From CAYYUA01 sp964542585 (GTDB taxonomy: Bacteria; Bacteroidota; Bacteroidia; CAILMK01; CAYYUA01), in assembly GCA_964542585.1 (NCBI GenBank), contig CAZIUI010000032.1, positions 1 to 23,892 of the forward strand: a stretch of DNA of 23,892 nt. Reading direction: 5' to 3'. Position 1 is the stretch's first letter. Each line of letters begins with the position of its first letter. Under the pieces are notes generated by a model that did not search any database, was not told the origin of the DNA, and saw only the letters and a program-made list of their open reading frames with translations. Shown here in pieces: positions 17,401 to 23,892 of this stretch. Position numbers and translations under genes: made by a program.

Positions 17401-18558
17401 TTAAAGTTCACCCACTCCGGCTATGTAAGTATTGAGGTTAGTTTGCTCCATAAAAAGCCAGAAGAGGGGGCTGAAGGCCAGGTTATAACCCCTCACTTTG
17501 CTGTTAAAGATACAGGGATTGGTATAAGTAAAGAAAACCGGGATAAGCTATTCAAAAATTTCTCCCAAGTGGATGCATCGACTACGCGTAAGTACGGGGG
17601 CACTGGTCTTGGGTTGGCTATATGTGATAAGCTCGTTAGAAAAATGGGTGGTAAAATCAGTCTGGAAAGTGAGATTGATCAGGGGTCTACATTTAGTTTT
17701 TCCGTCACCTTACCAATTGCAGAAAGTTCTAGTAAAACCGAGAATACTCCTAATACAATTGACCTATCAGCAAAAACGGCTTATATTGTAAGCGACTCGC
17801 CCCTTTCACCCTACCTGATTAAAGGGTGCCTTGAGCAGCTTCGAATGAACGTTGCGTTATTGACTATCCGCCAGATTAATTCGGGAGATGAGAAAGAAGA
17901 TTTAACCAAAGCGGATATTATTTTCATGGATGAGGATCACCAAGAAGGAGCCGTATGTAGTGAGCTTAGGCAAAATGATAATCAAGGCTCGAAATGGATC
18001 TTTTTTGGTTTCAAACCTTCGTCAGAAGGTGATCACTACTCACTGAAAAAGCCAATAAAAAGGGTCCGCCTTAAAAACCTAATTCAAGAAATTTTTGGGG
18101 AAAAAGGAAAGGAAGAATCCCATTCAACTGAGGTAGTTGAAACTGGCGATTTTAAGCTTAGCCAGCAGGTCCAGCTAAACATTTTAATTGTGGAGGATAA
18201 TGAAATTAACCAAAGGGTCATGCGGCAGCAGCTTGGTAAGCTAGGATATGAACCAGTCATAGCCGTCAACGGTAAAGAAGCCCTTGATGAGATCAGGGCC
18301 AATAACTACGACTTGGTGTTTATGGATATCCAAATGCCGGAAATGGATGGAATAGAAGCTACCCGAAAGCTGCAGAAGGATTTTTCAGCTGAAGAGCTTC
18401 CTAAAATTGTTGCTTTAACCGCCAATGCGATTGAAAAGGATCAGAGAGGTTATAAAAAGGAGGGTATGACCGACTTCCTTGTAAAACCTATAAAAATAGA
18501 TGCATTACGGGATAAAATCAAAGAGTGGTTTGGAATAGAGCCCATTGAATTTCGGTAA
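14431..18558 (+). CDS. Hybrid two-component sensor kinase (double Reg_prop propeller, Y_Y_Y, HisKA, HATPase, two receiver domains)
   Basis: 1375 residues from ATG 14431 (a TTG at 14416 in the same frame is less likely). A signal peptide (ILFLILWVNFLSPVFSQ) leads into ~600 periplasmic residues containing 14 Reg_prop-type strands of the form (I/L)W(I/V)(A/G)TxxGLxRF from ~58 to ~670, enough for two seven-bladed propellers. A Y_Y_Y domain (~715-795), one membrane helix (~800-820) and a coiled coil follow. HisKA has SHEIRTPMN with phospho-acceptor H872. The ATPase has the N box near 975-992, DTGIGIS, and GGTGLGLAI. A divergent receiver (~1114-1223) and a complete one (~1250-1370; FMDIQMPEMDG, D1299) end the protein. 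HTCS regulators of glycan use usually end in an AraC-type HTH; none is present, so signalling must pass to another protein. The ligand is unknown. Confidence 0.92.
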   Translation: MVSIRNSFYPKQILFLILWVNFLSPVFSQVQSLSFNSLTIKKGLSQGHVNDIIRDQEGFIWIATNDGLNRFDGYEVKTFRKRYGDSTSIPNNGVKTLYEDGNGQIWLGCKNQGLVRFNKSTSNFRTLAPKDSAYRSVLRNVEAIEGGKNENLWLGGGQLNKLIKYNWNDSTFRGYKLKPNEDVVPGEQVSAINSDIEEIERTKNGKLWVATEGLGLFLFDPQKAKTLRHFSAGNSNLLNNCVTSLHLQNPNKIWVGTADGFLQIKKTYRGDTTTYQCSPVKESKAYIQSLEHDSRGNLWLGTFEFGLLKYNLEQDRAKYYKAFPNKDVGLLHPSVNVVNLDQSGTFWIGTNGKGVNWFSLNKNFKSYTKLPRAQSLKSDNSVRGILEDHKGYIWVGSYAGLDRYNPKTEEVKSFSTTSMNGQYSYNKNVYSLYEDHENRLWIGTEGGGLYQFDRSRDTFINYTGQSYEFIYDIQEGPKGQLWLATSDGIVRFNPNNRNLKVYLNQFSVSQFNYIEKDRRGRLWIASGIGFFIFNTKTKQYKHVRNSRDGVGKLLTNRIYSFNQTDSSTMWMATDGGGICRIKLNKQQNPVDITHFTKNDGLSNNVAYGLLKDRFGYLWISTNNGISRLCSETGEFTIYQEGDGLQSNEFNSGSFCKTSDGQFFFGGIKGLNSFRPGEINKNTFKPPVVLKEIKIMGRSLSTEKPIADVDQVKLTHNEDIITFEFAALNYHNPEKNQYAYKLEGFIDSWEYTGSKRKFTFTNLDPGKYTLKVKASNDDGVWNNSPTKIQVKVIPPYWQTYWFYSLVGIGIIGSLGFGYYWRLRSFRKYQEELQQKVEERTHALKLKNEELRKAKAEAEKADKAKSDFLASMSHEIRTPMNAVVGMADLLKDTSLNKDQREYLEAIQNSGGNLLNIINEILDLSKIEAGKLELEQAEFNLEKAVEETSEIFGPKAAEQGVDLGYWVDPELSQSIIGDITRLKQVLSNLLSNALKFTHSGYVSIEVSLLHKKPEEGAEGQVITPHFAVKDTGIGISKENRDKLFKNFSQVDASTTRKYGGTGLGLAICDKLVRKMGGKISLESEIDQGSTFSFSVTLPIAESSSKTENTPNTIDLSAKTAYIVSDSPLSPYLIKGCLEQLRMNVALLTIRQINSGDEKEDLTKADIIFMDEDHQEGAVCSELRQNDNQGSKWIFFGFKPSSEGDHYSLKKPIKRVRLKNLIQEIFGEKGKEESHSTEVVETGDFKLSQQVQLNILIVEDNEINQRVMRQQLGKLGYEPVIAVNGKEALDEIRANNYDLVFMDIQMPEMDGIEATRKLQKDFSAEELPKIVALTANAIEKDQRGYKKEGMTDFLVKPIKIDALRDKIKEWFGIEPIEFR

Positions 18559-18763
18559 TTGGTATGAGTTAAGGCTATGCCATTGCCTGCTCCGAGTTGA
18601 AAAGGAACCTTTGAAGGAAACCTTAAAGCTTTGTTAATCGGGAGGGTAGATTTAGGCCTTCATTATTAGGCTTTTAATTTAAATAGCTCCTGCTACCTTT
18701 AAATATTATAAATATTTAATTTTATTAAAAAAATAAATATAATAATTTTTGTTTTATTTAATA

Positions 18764-18843
18764 TAGGTTGCCAGCTTATGGAAACCTAGTCTTTATACCA
18801 TCTTTTCTTTACAAGCTTTTCGGACAAAGTAGCTGGCAACCTA
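18764..18843. repeat. Perfect 13-bp inverted repeat
   Basis: TAGGTTGCCAGCT (18764-18776) and AGCTGGCAACCTA (18831-18843) are exact complements, separated by 54 nt. The flanks show no target duplication and the interior has no open frame, so it may be an RNA structure or a very small non-autonomous element. Confidence 0.6.
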
Positions 18844-18849
18844 CTTGTG

Positions 18850-18900
18850 AAAGCCCTAGAAAAACGAATGGTTAAGGCATACCAATTCCTTTAGGGCTTT
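18850..18900. repeat. 9-bp inverted repeat adjacent to the 13-bp one
   Basis: AAAGCCCTA (18850-18858) pairs with TAGGGCTTT (18892-18900) around a 33-nt loop, and a G-T and an A-T pair can extend the stem. It begins 7 nt after the preceding inverted repeat ends, so the two could form adjacent stems in one transcript. Confidence 0.5.
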
Positions 18901-19014
18901 AGTGAACGATAGTTAGCTAAAAAATCACTCACGTACCCAACTTAGCCAATAAAATGATCGTCTAAATTTTTGTGCTAAAACTCTTGAAGCGTTATTATTA
19001 CTTAAGCATTCATT

Positions 19015-19022
19015 TATATTTG
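19015..19022 (+). promoter_or_regulatory. Candidate -7 element for the dockerin/cohesin-like surface protein
   Basis: TATATTTG matches TAnnTTTG exactly. There is no TTG at the expected distance (TTA at 18992-18994 is the nearest), so the -33 part is weak. It would give a ~100-nt leader before the ATG at 19127. Confidence 0.4.
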
Positions 19023-19126
19023 AAAGCTAAACATGGTCACTTAAAGGTTTAATAATTGTAGCATGTAAACGTCACTTAAAAGAGCATTAAAAACGGCTTC
19101 ATTTCCTTAAATATTCAAACAAGCCT

Positions 19127-22100
19127 ATGAAACCCACTAGACTGTTTAGTCTATGTTTGACGCTGCTTTGCTTTTTGAGCAGCAATGCCTATGCCACCCA
19201 CATCATGGGCGCCTCTATCACCTGGGATCATGTGGGTAAGGACAGCTTTGAGGTAGCGCTGAAAGTGTACCGGGATTGTACGGGTATCCGCCTCAGTACC
19301 ACTCCACAGCTGAACGTGGGCTGTAAAACGGGTTCGCTAAGTAATGTGGATACCACCCGTTTAAATTACAACGGTGGAAAAGATGCCACCCCTGTATGTG
19401 CCTCCACAAAATCTCAGTGCCAAAGTTCAAGTGCAAGTTTTAGTTATGGCGTTGAAGAGCACGTGGCCACGTACTTAGTTGACCTTTCCAATGCCAGTAG
19501 TTGCTGTAAAGTGAAGTTTGATTACAACCCCTCAACCAGGAGGAGTAATTCTATAACGACTGGGCTCTCAGGTAGAGGTTTTTATGTAGAATCGTGGGTG
19601 GATCGTTGTAAAGCCGCTAACGATAATTCTCCGAAGTTTACGGAAAAGCCAGGTACCATACTGTGTAAGGGGAATTTTTACGTAGGAAACCTGGGAGCTT
19701 TTGATACTGATACCACGGCTGCCGGGCTTCCTAAAGATTCACTCAGCTATAAGATTGTAAACCCAAAGTCAGGTCCCAAAAGCCCTCTTAGTTTTAATAA
19801 CCCTTACTCGCACAAAGTCCCATTTGATTACAAGGGTAGGTTCCCCAATTTACCACCTCCTCGAGGGTTCAATTTTGATAACAAAACCGGGTTCCTTCGT
19901 TTTACCCCAACGAAAAAGCAAACATCCGTCATTAAGATACGGGTAAATGAGTATCAGAAATCGGCCAATGGGAAACCCGTTAAAATCGGCGAGGTTAACC
20001 GGGATATCCAGATATTTGTAACCAATTGCCCCCAAAATAAAAATCCGTCTATTAAAGGGATGGATTGCCAAGCTGGTTCACAGTCATCCTTTAAAACTGT
20101 TTGCGAGGGCGATTTGGTAGTAACGGACTTTTGTACAAATGATAGCGATTCAAAGGATTCCGTAACGCTAAGTTTTAACAAAGGAAACCTGCCGGGCGAA
20201 CCCTCTTTTAAGATCAAAAACCCCAGTGCAAAGTATCAAACCGGCCAACTTACCTGGAGAGTGCCTGAAGGCTCAGCGAGGTCCGCGCTTTATGGGTTTA
20301 CTGTATCAGCTTCCGATGACAATTGTCCGGTTCCCGCTCAGAAAGTCGAGCAATTCAGGTTCAGGGTAAAGGAGTCTCCTGAAAAGCCAAGTTACAACAT
20401 TAAGGATTTGGGTTGTGGAAGGTACCAGTTCACGACTACGTCACCAAATAGCCAAACCAACGTAAGCGTAGCCCTTGATGGCAAAACCTTTAATAAGGAT
20501 TCGTTTGTCTATAAGCTGGATCAACCTAATCAATCCTATCCAGTTACCATTAAAGCTACACGAGCACCTTGTACAAAGGTTATCAGGGATACCATCCGTA
20601 CAGATTCCTTCTTGGCAGTTGACTTTGATCAAACAGATACCACTATATGCCCGGGTAATGATATTCAGGTTAATGCCAGCGTGCGGTTGAATAACGGTTC
20701 GGTTAGCTACACCTGGCAAGACAGTGTGAAAAACACCACCAAGCGCACTTTTACCAACATACAACAAGATACCACTATTTGGCTTGAGGTAAAAGACGAT
20801 ACCTGTACAGCCACAGCAAACCTTAAGGTTAAAGTTGATAACTTTAGCTCATCGCTTGTTTCATTCCAGGATAGCAGCATTTGTACCTTAGGGGATTCGA
20901 TAACCGCCTTTGGAAATGATACCAGCCTGTCCTACAATTGGAGTACCGGCAGCACTGCTGATTCAGCTGTTATCACCGATACGGGCGCCTTCTTTGCTAA
21001 AGTAACCAAATCCAATGGCTGCACCAATACTGATACTTTCAGGGTCAGCAGCCGTGTAAACTCCTCCTTGCTAAGGGACAGTGCTTTTTTCTGTAAAGGG
21101 AATTCCGTTTCTCTAACTGCGCAAGCCGGTAACAAGCAGGCTACCTATATGTGGAATAACAATCAAACCGGGCCAAATCTTACTGTAAGTTCTCCCGGAA
21201 ATTATTCAGTCAAGGCATCGGTAGACAGCAATTGCCAGGTTCGGGATACCATTGGTGTCCAGCAGGTTCCAAATGTAAAAGCAGGCCTTCGCAATGACAC
21301 TTCGCTTTGTGGAGCAGACTCGTTACAATTGGCTGCTAATCCGGGATTTTCCTCCTATAGCTGGAGCACTGGTGACACCACTCATCAGATATGGGTTGCC
21401 AATCAGGGCCAGTATGCCGTAACCGTTTCTAATGGGGTGTGCAGTGTCAGTGATACGGTTCAAATTAACTTCAACAACAAACCGGCGATTAACCTGGGAG
21501 CTGATACCACTATTTGCCAAACGGATTCCGTTCAGTTAAGCCCTAAAGGCGGCTATGCCAGTTACAGCTGGAGCACCGGCGATACCAGCCGGACGATCTG
21601 GGCAAATAAGCAGGGGCAGTACACCGTCACAGTTACCAATGCCAAGGGCTGTACTAGTAAAGACACATTGCAGCTTACCACCCTTAATGATTGCGTATGG
21701 CCGGGTGATGCCAACAATGACGGGGTAGCTAACAACCAGGATATCCTGCAGATAGGGGTGAAGTATAATGTATCTGGGAAAGCTCTTACGAACCAGGGCA
21801 CCGCATGGCAAGCCTACAAGGCTGACGACTGGAGCGATACATTCAGTAGTGGGCTGAACACCAAGTTTGCTGATTGTGACGGAGATGGTACGGTGCAGAC
21901 CAGCGACACCCAGGCTGTCAGCCAGAACTATGGTCAAACCCACAACAAGCGCGGCCTGGAAGGCCGCCTGAAAGATGGTGAAGCGCCCATTGAACTCACA
22001 ATTCAGGAGGAAGAGGTAGAGCCCGGAGAAACGGTTAGGGTGGAATTAAAGGTAGGTACCCAGGATAATCAGGTGCAGAACCTGTATGGGGTGGCGGCTA

Positions 22101-22690
22101 ACCTGTCGCTGGATCCGGAGCTGATCCAGCTGAGCCAGGTAAGGGTGGAAGCTCAGAACTCTATGCTGCTGGATAATGATCCTAACGCAATAACCTTCAG
22201 GAAGGTATTGGGGCAAGAAGGCCGATTAGCATTGGCCGTTACCCGAACCGATCAGCAGGCTGTTACCGATCAAGGGACGGTTGCCACTATAGGGCTACCC
22301 ATAAAGGAAGACACAGACGGAGATACCCTGGCTGTATCCCTGGAAGGTGAGTACCCGGTAGATGCCCAGGGGCAGCCGGTAGCCTATGACCGGGATGAAA
22401 CTACCGTGAAGCGGGTTATTGAGGGGCCAACCGGTTTTGCTGATGAGCAATCGCTGAAGGAGCAGGTCCAGGCCTATCCGAATCCAACCACCGATCAGTT
22501 GACCGTTCAGGTTGAAAAAGTGAATCCGGAGCAAGCTATTCTGCTCAATGCGCAAGGCCAGCGTGTGATGAATACTGATCTGGATAGGGGAAGTAACCAG
22601 CTATCGGTTAAGGAATTGCTCGCAGGTCCTTACCATTTGATGGTTCAAACCAACAAAGGCATAGTTCAGCAGACCATAGTTGTAAAATAA
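19127..22690 (+). CDS. Large T9SS surface protein: Ig-like repeats, dockerin-like and cohesin-like modules
   Basis: 1187 residues. A signal peptide (RLFSLCLTLLCFLSSNAYA) is followed by THIMGASITWDH, a start shared by many large Bacteroidota surface proteins. The N-terminal ~450 residues are Cys-rich. About five Ig-like repeats (~500-850) follow, best seen as GADTTICQTDSVQL...YSWSTGDTSRTIW...GQYTVTVTN. Residues ~856-940 form a dockerin-like module with two Ca-binding loops (GDANNDGVANNQD and DCDGDGTVQTSD). Residues ~958-1080 look cohesin-like (EPGETVRVELKVG...NLYGVAANLSLDPELIQL). The C-terminus is a type A sorting domain (QAYPNPTTDQLTVQV ... VQQTIVVK). It is probably exported by T9SS and attached to the surface, acting in adhesion or display. 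The 3' part (~21950-22690) looks more G/C-rich than the 5' part. Module names are by motif, not by search. Confidence 0.85.
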   Translation: MKPTRLFSLCLTLLCFLSSNAYATHIMGASITWDHVGKDSFEVALKVYRDCTGIRLSTTPQLNVGCKTGSLSNVDTTRLNYNGGKDATPVCASTKSQCQSSSASFSYGVEEHVATYLVDLSNASSCCKVKFDYNPSTRRSNSITTGLSGRGFYVESWVDRCKAANDNSPKFTEKPGTILCKGNFYVGNLGAFDTDTTAAGLPKDSLSYKIVNPKSGPKSPLSFNNPYSHKVPFDYKGRFPNLPPPRGFNFDNKTGFLRFTPTKKQTSVIKIRVNEYQKSANGKPVKIGEVNRDIQIFVTNCPQNKNPSIKGMDCQAGSQSSFKTVCEGDLVVTDFCTNDSDSKDSVTLSFNKGNLPGEPSFKIKNPSAKYQTGQLTWRVPEGSARSALYGFTVSASDDNCPVPAQKVEQFRFRVKESPEKPSYNIKDLGCGRYQFTTTSPNSQTNVSVALDGKTFNKDSFVYKLDQPNQSYPVTIKATRAPCTKVIRDTIRTDSFLAVDFDQTDTTICPGNDIQVNASVRLNNGSVSYTWQDSVKNTTKRTFTNIQQDTTIWLEVKDDTCTATANLKVKVDNFSSSLVSFQDSSICTLGDSITAFGNDTSLSYNWSTGSTADSAVITDTGAFFAKVTKSNGCTNTDTFRVSSRVNSSLLRDSAFFCKGNSVSLTAQAGNKQATYMWNNNQTGPNLTVSSPGNYSVKASVDSNCQVRDTIGVQQVPNVKAGLRNDTSLCGADSLQLAANPGFSSYSWSTGDTTHQIWVANQGQYAVTVSNGVCSVSDTVQINFNNKPAINLGADTTICQTDSVQLSPKGGYASYSWSTGDTSRTIWANKQGQYTVTVTNAKGCTSKDTLQLTTLNDCVWPGDANNDGVANNQDILQIGVKYNVSGKALTNQGTAWQAYKADDWSDTFSSGLNTKFADCDGDGTVQTSDTQAVSQNYGQTHNKRGLEGRLKDGEAPIELTIQEEEVEPGETVRVELKVGTQDNQVQNLYGVAANLSLDPELIQLSQVRVEAQNSMLLDNDPNAITFRKVLGQEGRLALAVTRTDQQAVTDQGTVATIGLPIKEDTDGDTLAVSLEGEYPVDAQGQPVAYDRDETTVKRVIEGPTGFADEQSLKEQVQAYPNPTTDQLTVQVEKVNPEQAILLNAQGQRVMNTDLDRGSNQLSVKELLAGPYHLMVQTNKGIVQQTIVVK

Positions 22691-22798
22691 GTGGAAAAAC
22701 GCTGAACAACCAGTCCACCATACCTCACTTAACCGTTCTTATTAAGTCGGGAGAGTGGGGTATTTTCTAAAGGTAAGAGCCCTATCAATGGAAGGTGA

Positions 22799-22806
22799 TA
22801 AATTTG
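22799..22806 (+). promoter_or_regulatory. Candidate -7 element for the DUF1572 gene
   Basis: TAAATTTG matches TAnnTTTG exactly, 19 nt before the ATG at 22825. No TTG lies at the usual distance upstream. If used, the leader would be about 12 nt, favouring the start at 22825 over the in-frame GTG at 22795, which overlaps the element. Confidence 0.4.
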
Positions 22807-22824
22807 TGGTTAAATGGAAGCGCT

Positions 22825-23403
22825 ATGATAGCTGATAATTACCTCGATAGTCTGCAGAAGCAGTTTGCCTATTACAAGCAATTAGGAGATCGAACGTTTG
22901 AGCAACTTAATGCTGATCAGGCCCTATGGCAGCCGCAGACGGATAGTAATAGCATTGCGGTGATTGTTAAGCACCTGTGGGGCAATATGCTGTCGCGCTG
23001 GACTAACTTTCTGGGAGAAGATGGAGAAAAAACTTGGCGTGATCGTGAGGCGGAATTTGATCAGGATATTGAATCTAAAGCCGAAATGATGAATAAGTGG
23101 GAGGAAGGTTGGGCTTGTTTGTTTCATGCGCTGGAGCAAGTTAAGCCAGAAAACCTCGAGCAACTTATCTACATCCGAAATCAAGGACACACGGTTATGG
23201 AAGCGCTAAACCGTCAGCTAGCCCACTACGCCTATCATGTCGGGCAGATCGTGTTGATCGGCAAGATGGTGAGAGGCGCTGAATGGCGTTCCCTGTCTAT
23301 TCCCCGAGGTCAATCGCAATCCTTTAATGCGGAAAAATTCAGCCAGCCCCAACAGCGCCGGCATTTTACGGATGATTACCTTCATGGGAGCGGTGAAACG
23401 TAA
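22825..23403 (+). CDS. DUF1572 / DinB-like four-helix protein
   Basis: 192 residues from ATG 22825, preceded by GGAAG at 22816-22820. The protein is helical, with the three-His arrangement of DinB-like proteins: H50 in AVIVKHLWGNM, and H134 and H138 in QLAHYAYHVGQIVLIGK. The tail RGAEWRSLSIPRGQSQ is typical of DUF1572 members. DinB-like proteins are metal-binding helical bundles, some being thiol-dependent transferases (bacillithiol, mycothiol or glutathione S-transferases), but DUF1572 has no settled reaction. It is cytosolic, with no signal peptide. The gene stands alone on the + strand 134 nt after the large surface protein. Confidence 0.85.
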   Translation: MIADNYLDSLQKQFAYYKQLGDRTFEQLNADQALWQPQTDSNSIAVIVKHLWGNMLSRWTNFLGEDGEKTWRDREAEFDQDIESKAEMMNKWEEGWACLFHALEQVKPENLEQLIYIRNQGHTVMEALNRQLAHYAYHVGQIVLIGKMVRGAEWRSLSIPRGQSQSFNAEKFSQPQQRRHFTDDYLHGSGET

Positions 23404-23615
23404 AGTTGTAAAAAGACAAAATAGCAGTTGAATGCTTGTTAACCTTTGGTTTAAAGCGAATGGTGCAGAAGGATGGCCTACACAAGGTCATTCCAACTAA
23501 AAGGTGGTAAAAATCCTTCCATCACCGACCGTAAGATCCCGCAAAACTTGGATGATGATCACCTTACCAATTTTTACCGAGCTGACTCAACTGTTCTATG
23601 CCTCCTGCCTGGACT

Positions 23616-23709
23616 GCTCTTTGCCCTTCAGCCTTGCCCTGAAGGACAAGGCTATTTCCTGGGAAACCCCTTGAAGGGGTTGAATAAGATCCTGATTATC
23701 GGGATTCTG
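23616..23709. repeat. Structured repeat, copy 1
   Basis: A 94-nt unit from GCTCTTTGCCCTTCAGCCTT to GGGATTCTG. It holds three compact palindromes in order: CCTTCAG/CTGAAGG, AACCCCTT-g-AAGGGGTT (23665-23681) and ATCCTGAT-t-ATCGGGAT (23689-23705). The last has a T-G pair where copy 2 has C-G. Confidence 0.85.
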
Positions 23710-23714
23710 CAAAA

Positions 23715-23740
23715 TAGCCCGGTCATTCATGGCCGGGCTA
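23715..23740. repeat. Hairpin between the two structured repeats
   Basis: TAGCCCGG (23715-23722) and CCGGGCTA (23733-23740) form an 8-bp, G/C-rich stem with a 10-nt loop. It lies in the 85-nt spacer, which is not part of the repeated unit. Confidence 0.7.
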
Positions 23741-23794
23741 ACTGATAAATGTTTACCAGGCTAAGTCCCTTGTGGTAAGCGCCTCGCTTAGGCA

Positions 23795-23890
23795 GCTCTT
23801 TGCCCTTCAGCCTTTCCCTGAAGGACAAGGCTATTTTTGGGAAACCCCTTAAAAGGGGTTCGAATTGGATCCCGATTTATCGGGATTCTG
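23795..23890. repeat. Structured repeat, copy 2
   Basis: A 96-nt near-copy of 23616-23709, about 179-181 nt downstream. It has the same three palindromes: CCTTCAG/CTGAAGG, AACCCCTT-aa-AAGGGGTT and ATCCCGAT-tt-ATCGGGAT. Differences fall mainly in the loops and linkers, while the stems stay paired. It reaches the window edge, so more copies may follow. Confidence 0.85.
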
Positions 23891-23892
23891 TA

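Larger units (their letters stand above)
18559..19126. other. 568-nt spacer, A/T-rich, with two hairpin-forming repeats
   Basis: No gene seen. 18700-18765 is almost pure A/T. Two inverted repeats and a candidate promoter for the downstream surface-protein gene are listed separately. No terminator with a T tract was found after the kinase gene. Confidence 0.6.
23404..23892. other. Right-edge region without a convincing gene, rich in hairpins
   Basis: A 90-codon open frame from 23473 runs through the repeats below. Its protein resembles nothing I recognise, and its second half is simply the translation of the palindromes, so I do not call it. The region continues past the window. Confidence 0.55.

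Noticed and set aside
18764..18843. Insertion sequence bounded by the 13-bp inverted repeat
   Set aside because: Only 54 nt lie between the arms, with no transposase and no flanking target duplication.
23473..23745. 90-codon open frame at the right edge
   Set aside because: The latter half is translated palindromic repeat and the first half shows no known motif or promoter.
23616..23890. CRISPR array
   Set aside because: Only two units of ~95 nt with internal palindromes and one 85-nt spacer; no cas genes and not the size pattern of CRISPR.

Overview
The window comes from a member of the Bacteroidota. Four predicted secreted proteins carry, or belong with, type IX secretion (T9SS) C-terminal sorting domains. 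One membrane hybrid histidine kinase has the periplasmic propeller plus Y_Y_Y layout typical of this phylum. Several genes are preceded by the phylum's promoter form (TTG, 17-23 nt, TAnnTTTG). No rRNA, tRNA, CRISPR array, transposase or phage gene was recognised. The genus cannot be fixed from the sequence.

Layout: (1) 1-857, + strand: the 3' end of a homocysteine S-methyltransferase family gene and a small cupin gene. (2) 1053-5425, - strand: two consecutive surface-protein genes built from PKD-like/Ig-like repeats. The upstream one (3884-5425) has no sorting domain. The downstream one (1053-3860) ends in a type B sorting domain, is interrupted by a 100-N assembly gap inside near-identical 249-nt repeats, and is shifted out of frame by a nine-A tract. 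(3) 5426-6149: a long gene-poor stretch with an inverted repeat, a candidate promoter and possible coding relics. (4) 6150-7463, - strand: a secreted protein of unknown function with conserved His motifs and a type A sorting domain. (5) 7691-9377, + strand: a ZIP-type metal transporter and a CDF zinc-type exporter, each with its own good promoter. (6) 9541-11745, + strand: a DUF2071 protein and a secreted S41 peptidase. (7) 11856-14051, - strand: katG, with a strong terminator and a palindrome sitting on its promoter. (8) 14431-18558, + strand: a giant hybrid sensor kinase with two receiver-type domains and no DNA-binding domain. (9) 19127-22690, + strand: a 1187-residue secreted protein with Ig-like repeats, a dockerin-like module, a cohesin-like module and a type A sorting domain. 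(10) 22825-23403, + strand: a DUF1572/DinB-like protein. (11) 23404-23892: no convincing gene, but two copies of a hairpin-rich repeat.

How the genes fit together: much of the window encodes cell-surface display (three large Ig/PKD proteins and one smaller T9SS cargo). The rest is housekeeping and stress biology: metal uptake and efflux, peroxide detoxification, and methyl transfer. No single new multi-gene defence or biosynthetic system is evident. The points most worth following up are the split, repeat-rich surface-protein pair with its homopolymer frameshift, the Fur/PerR-like palindrome over the katG promoter, the dockerin plus cohesin-like protein, the ZIP transporter with altered metal ligands, and the structured repeats at the right edge.
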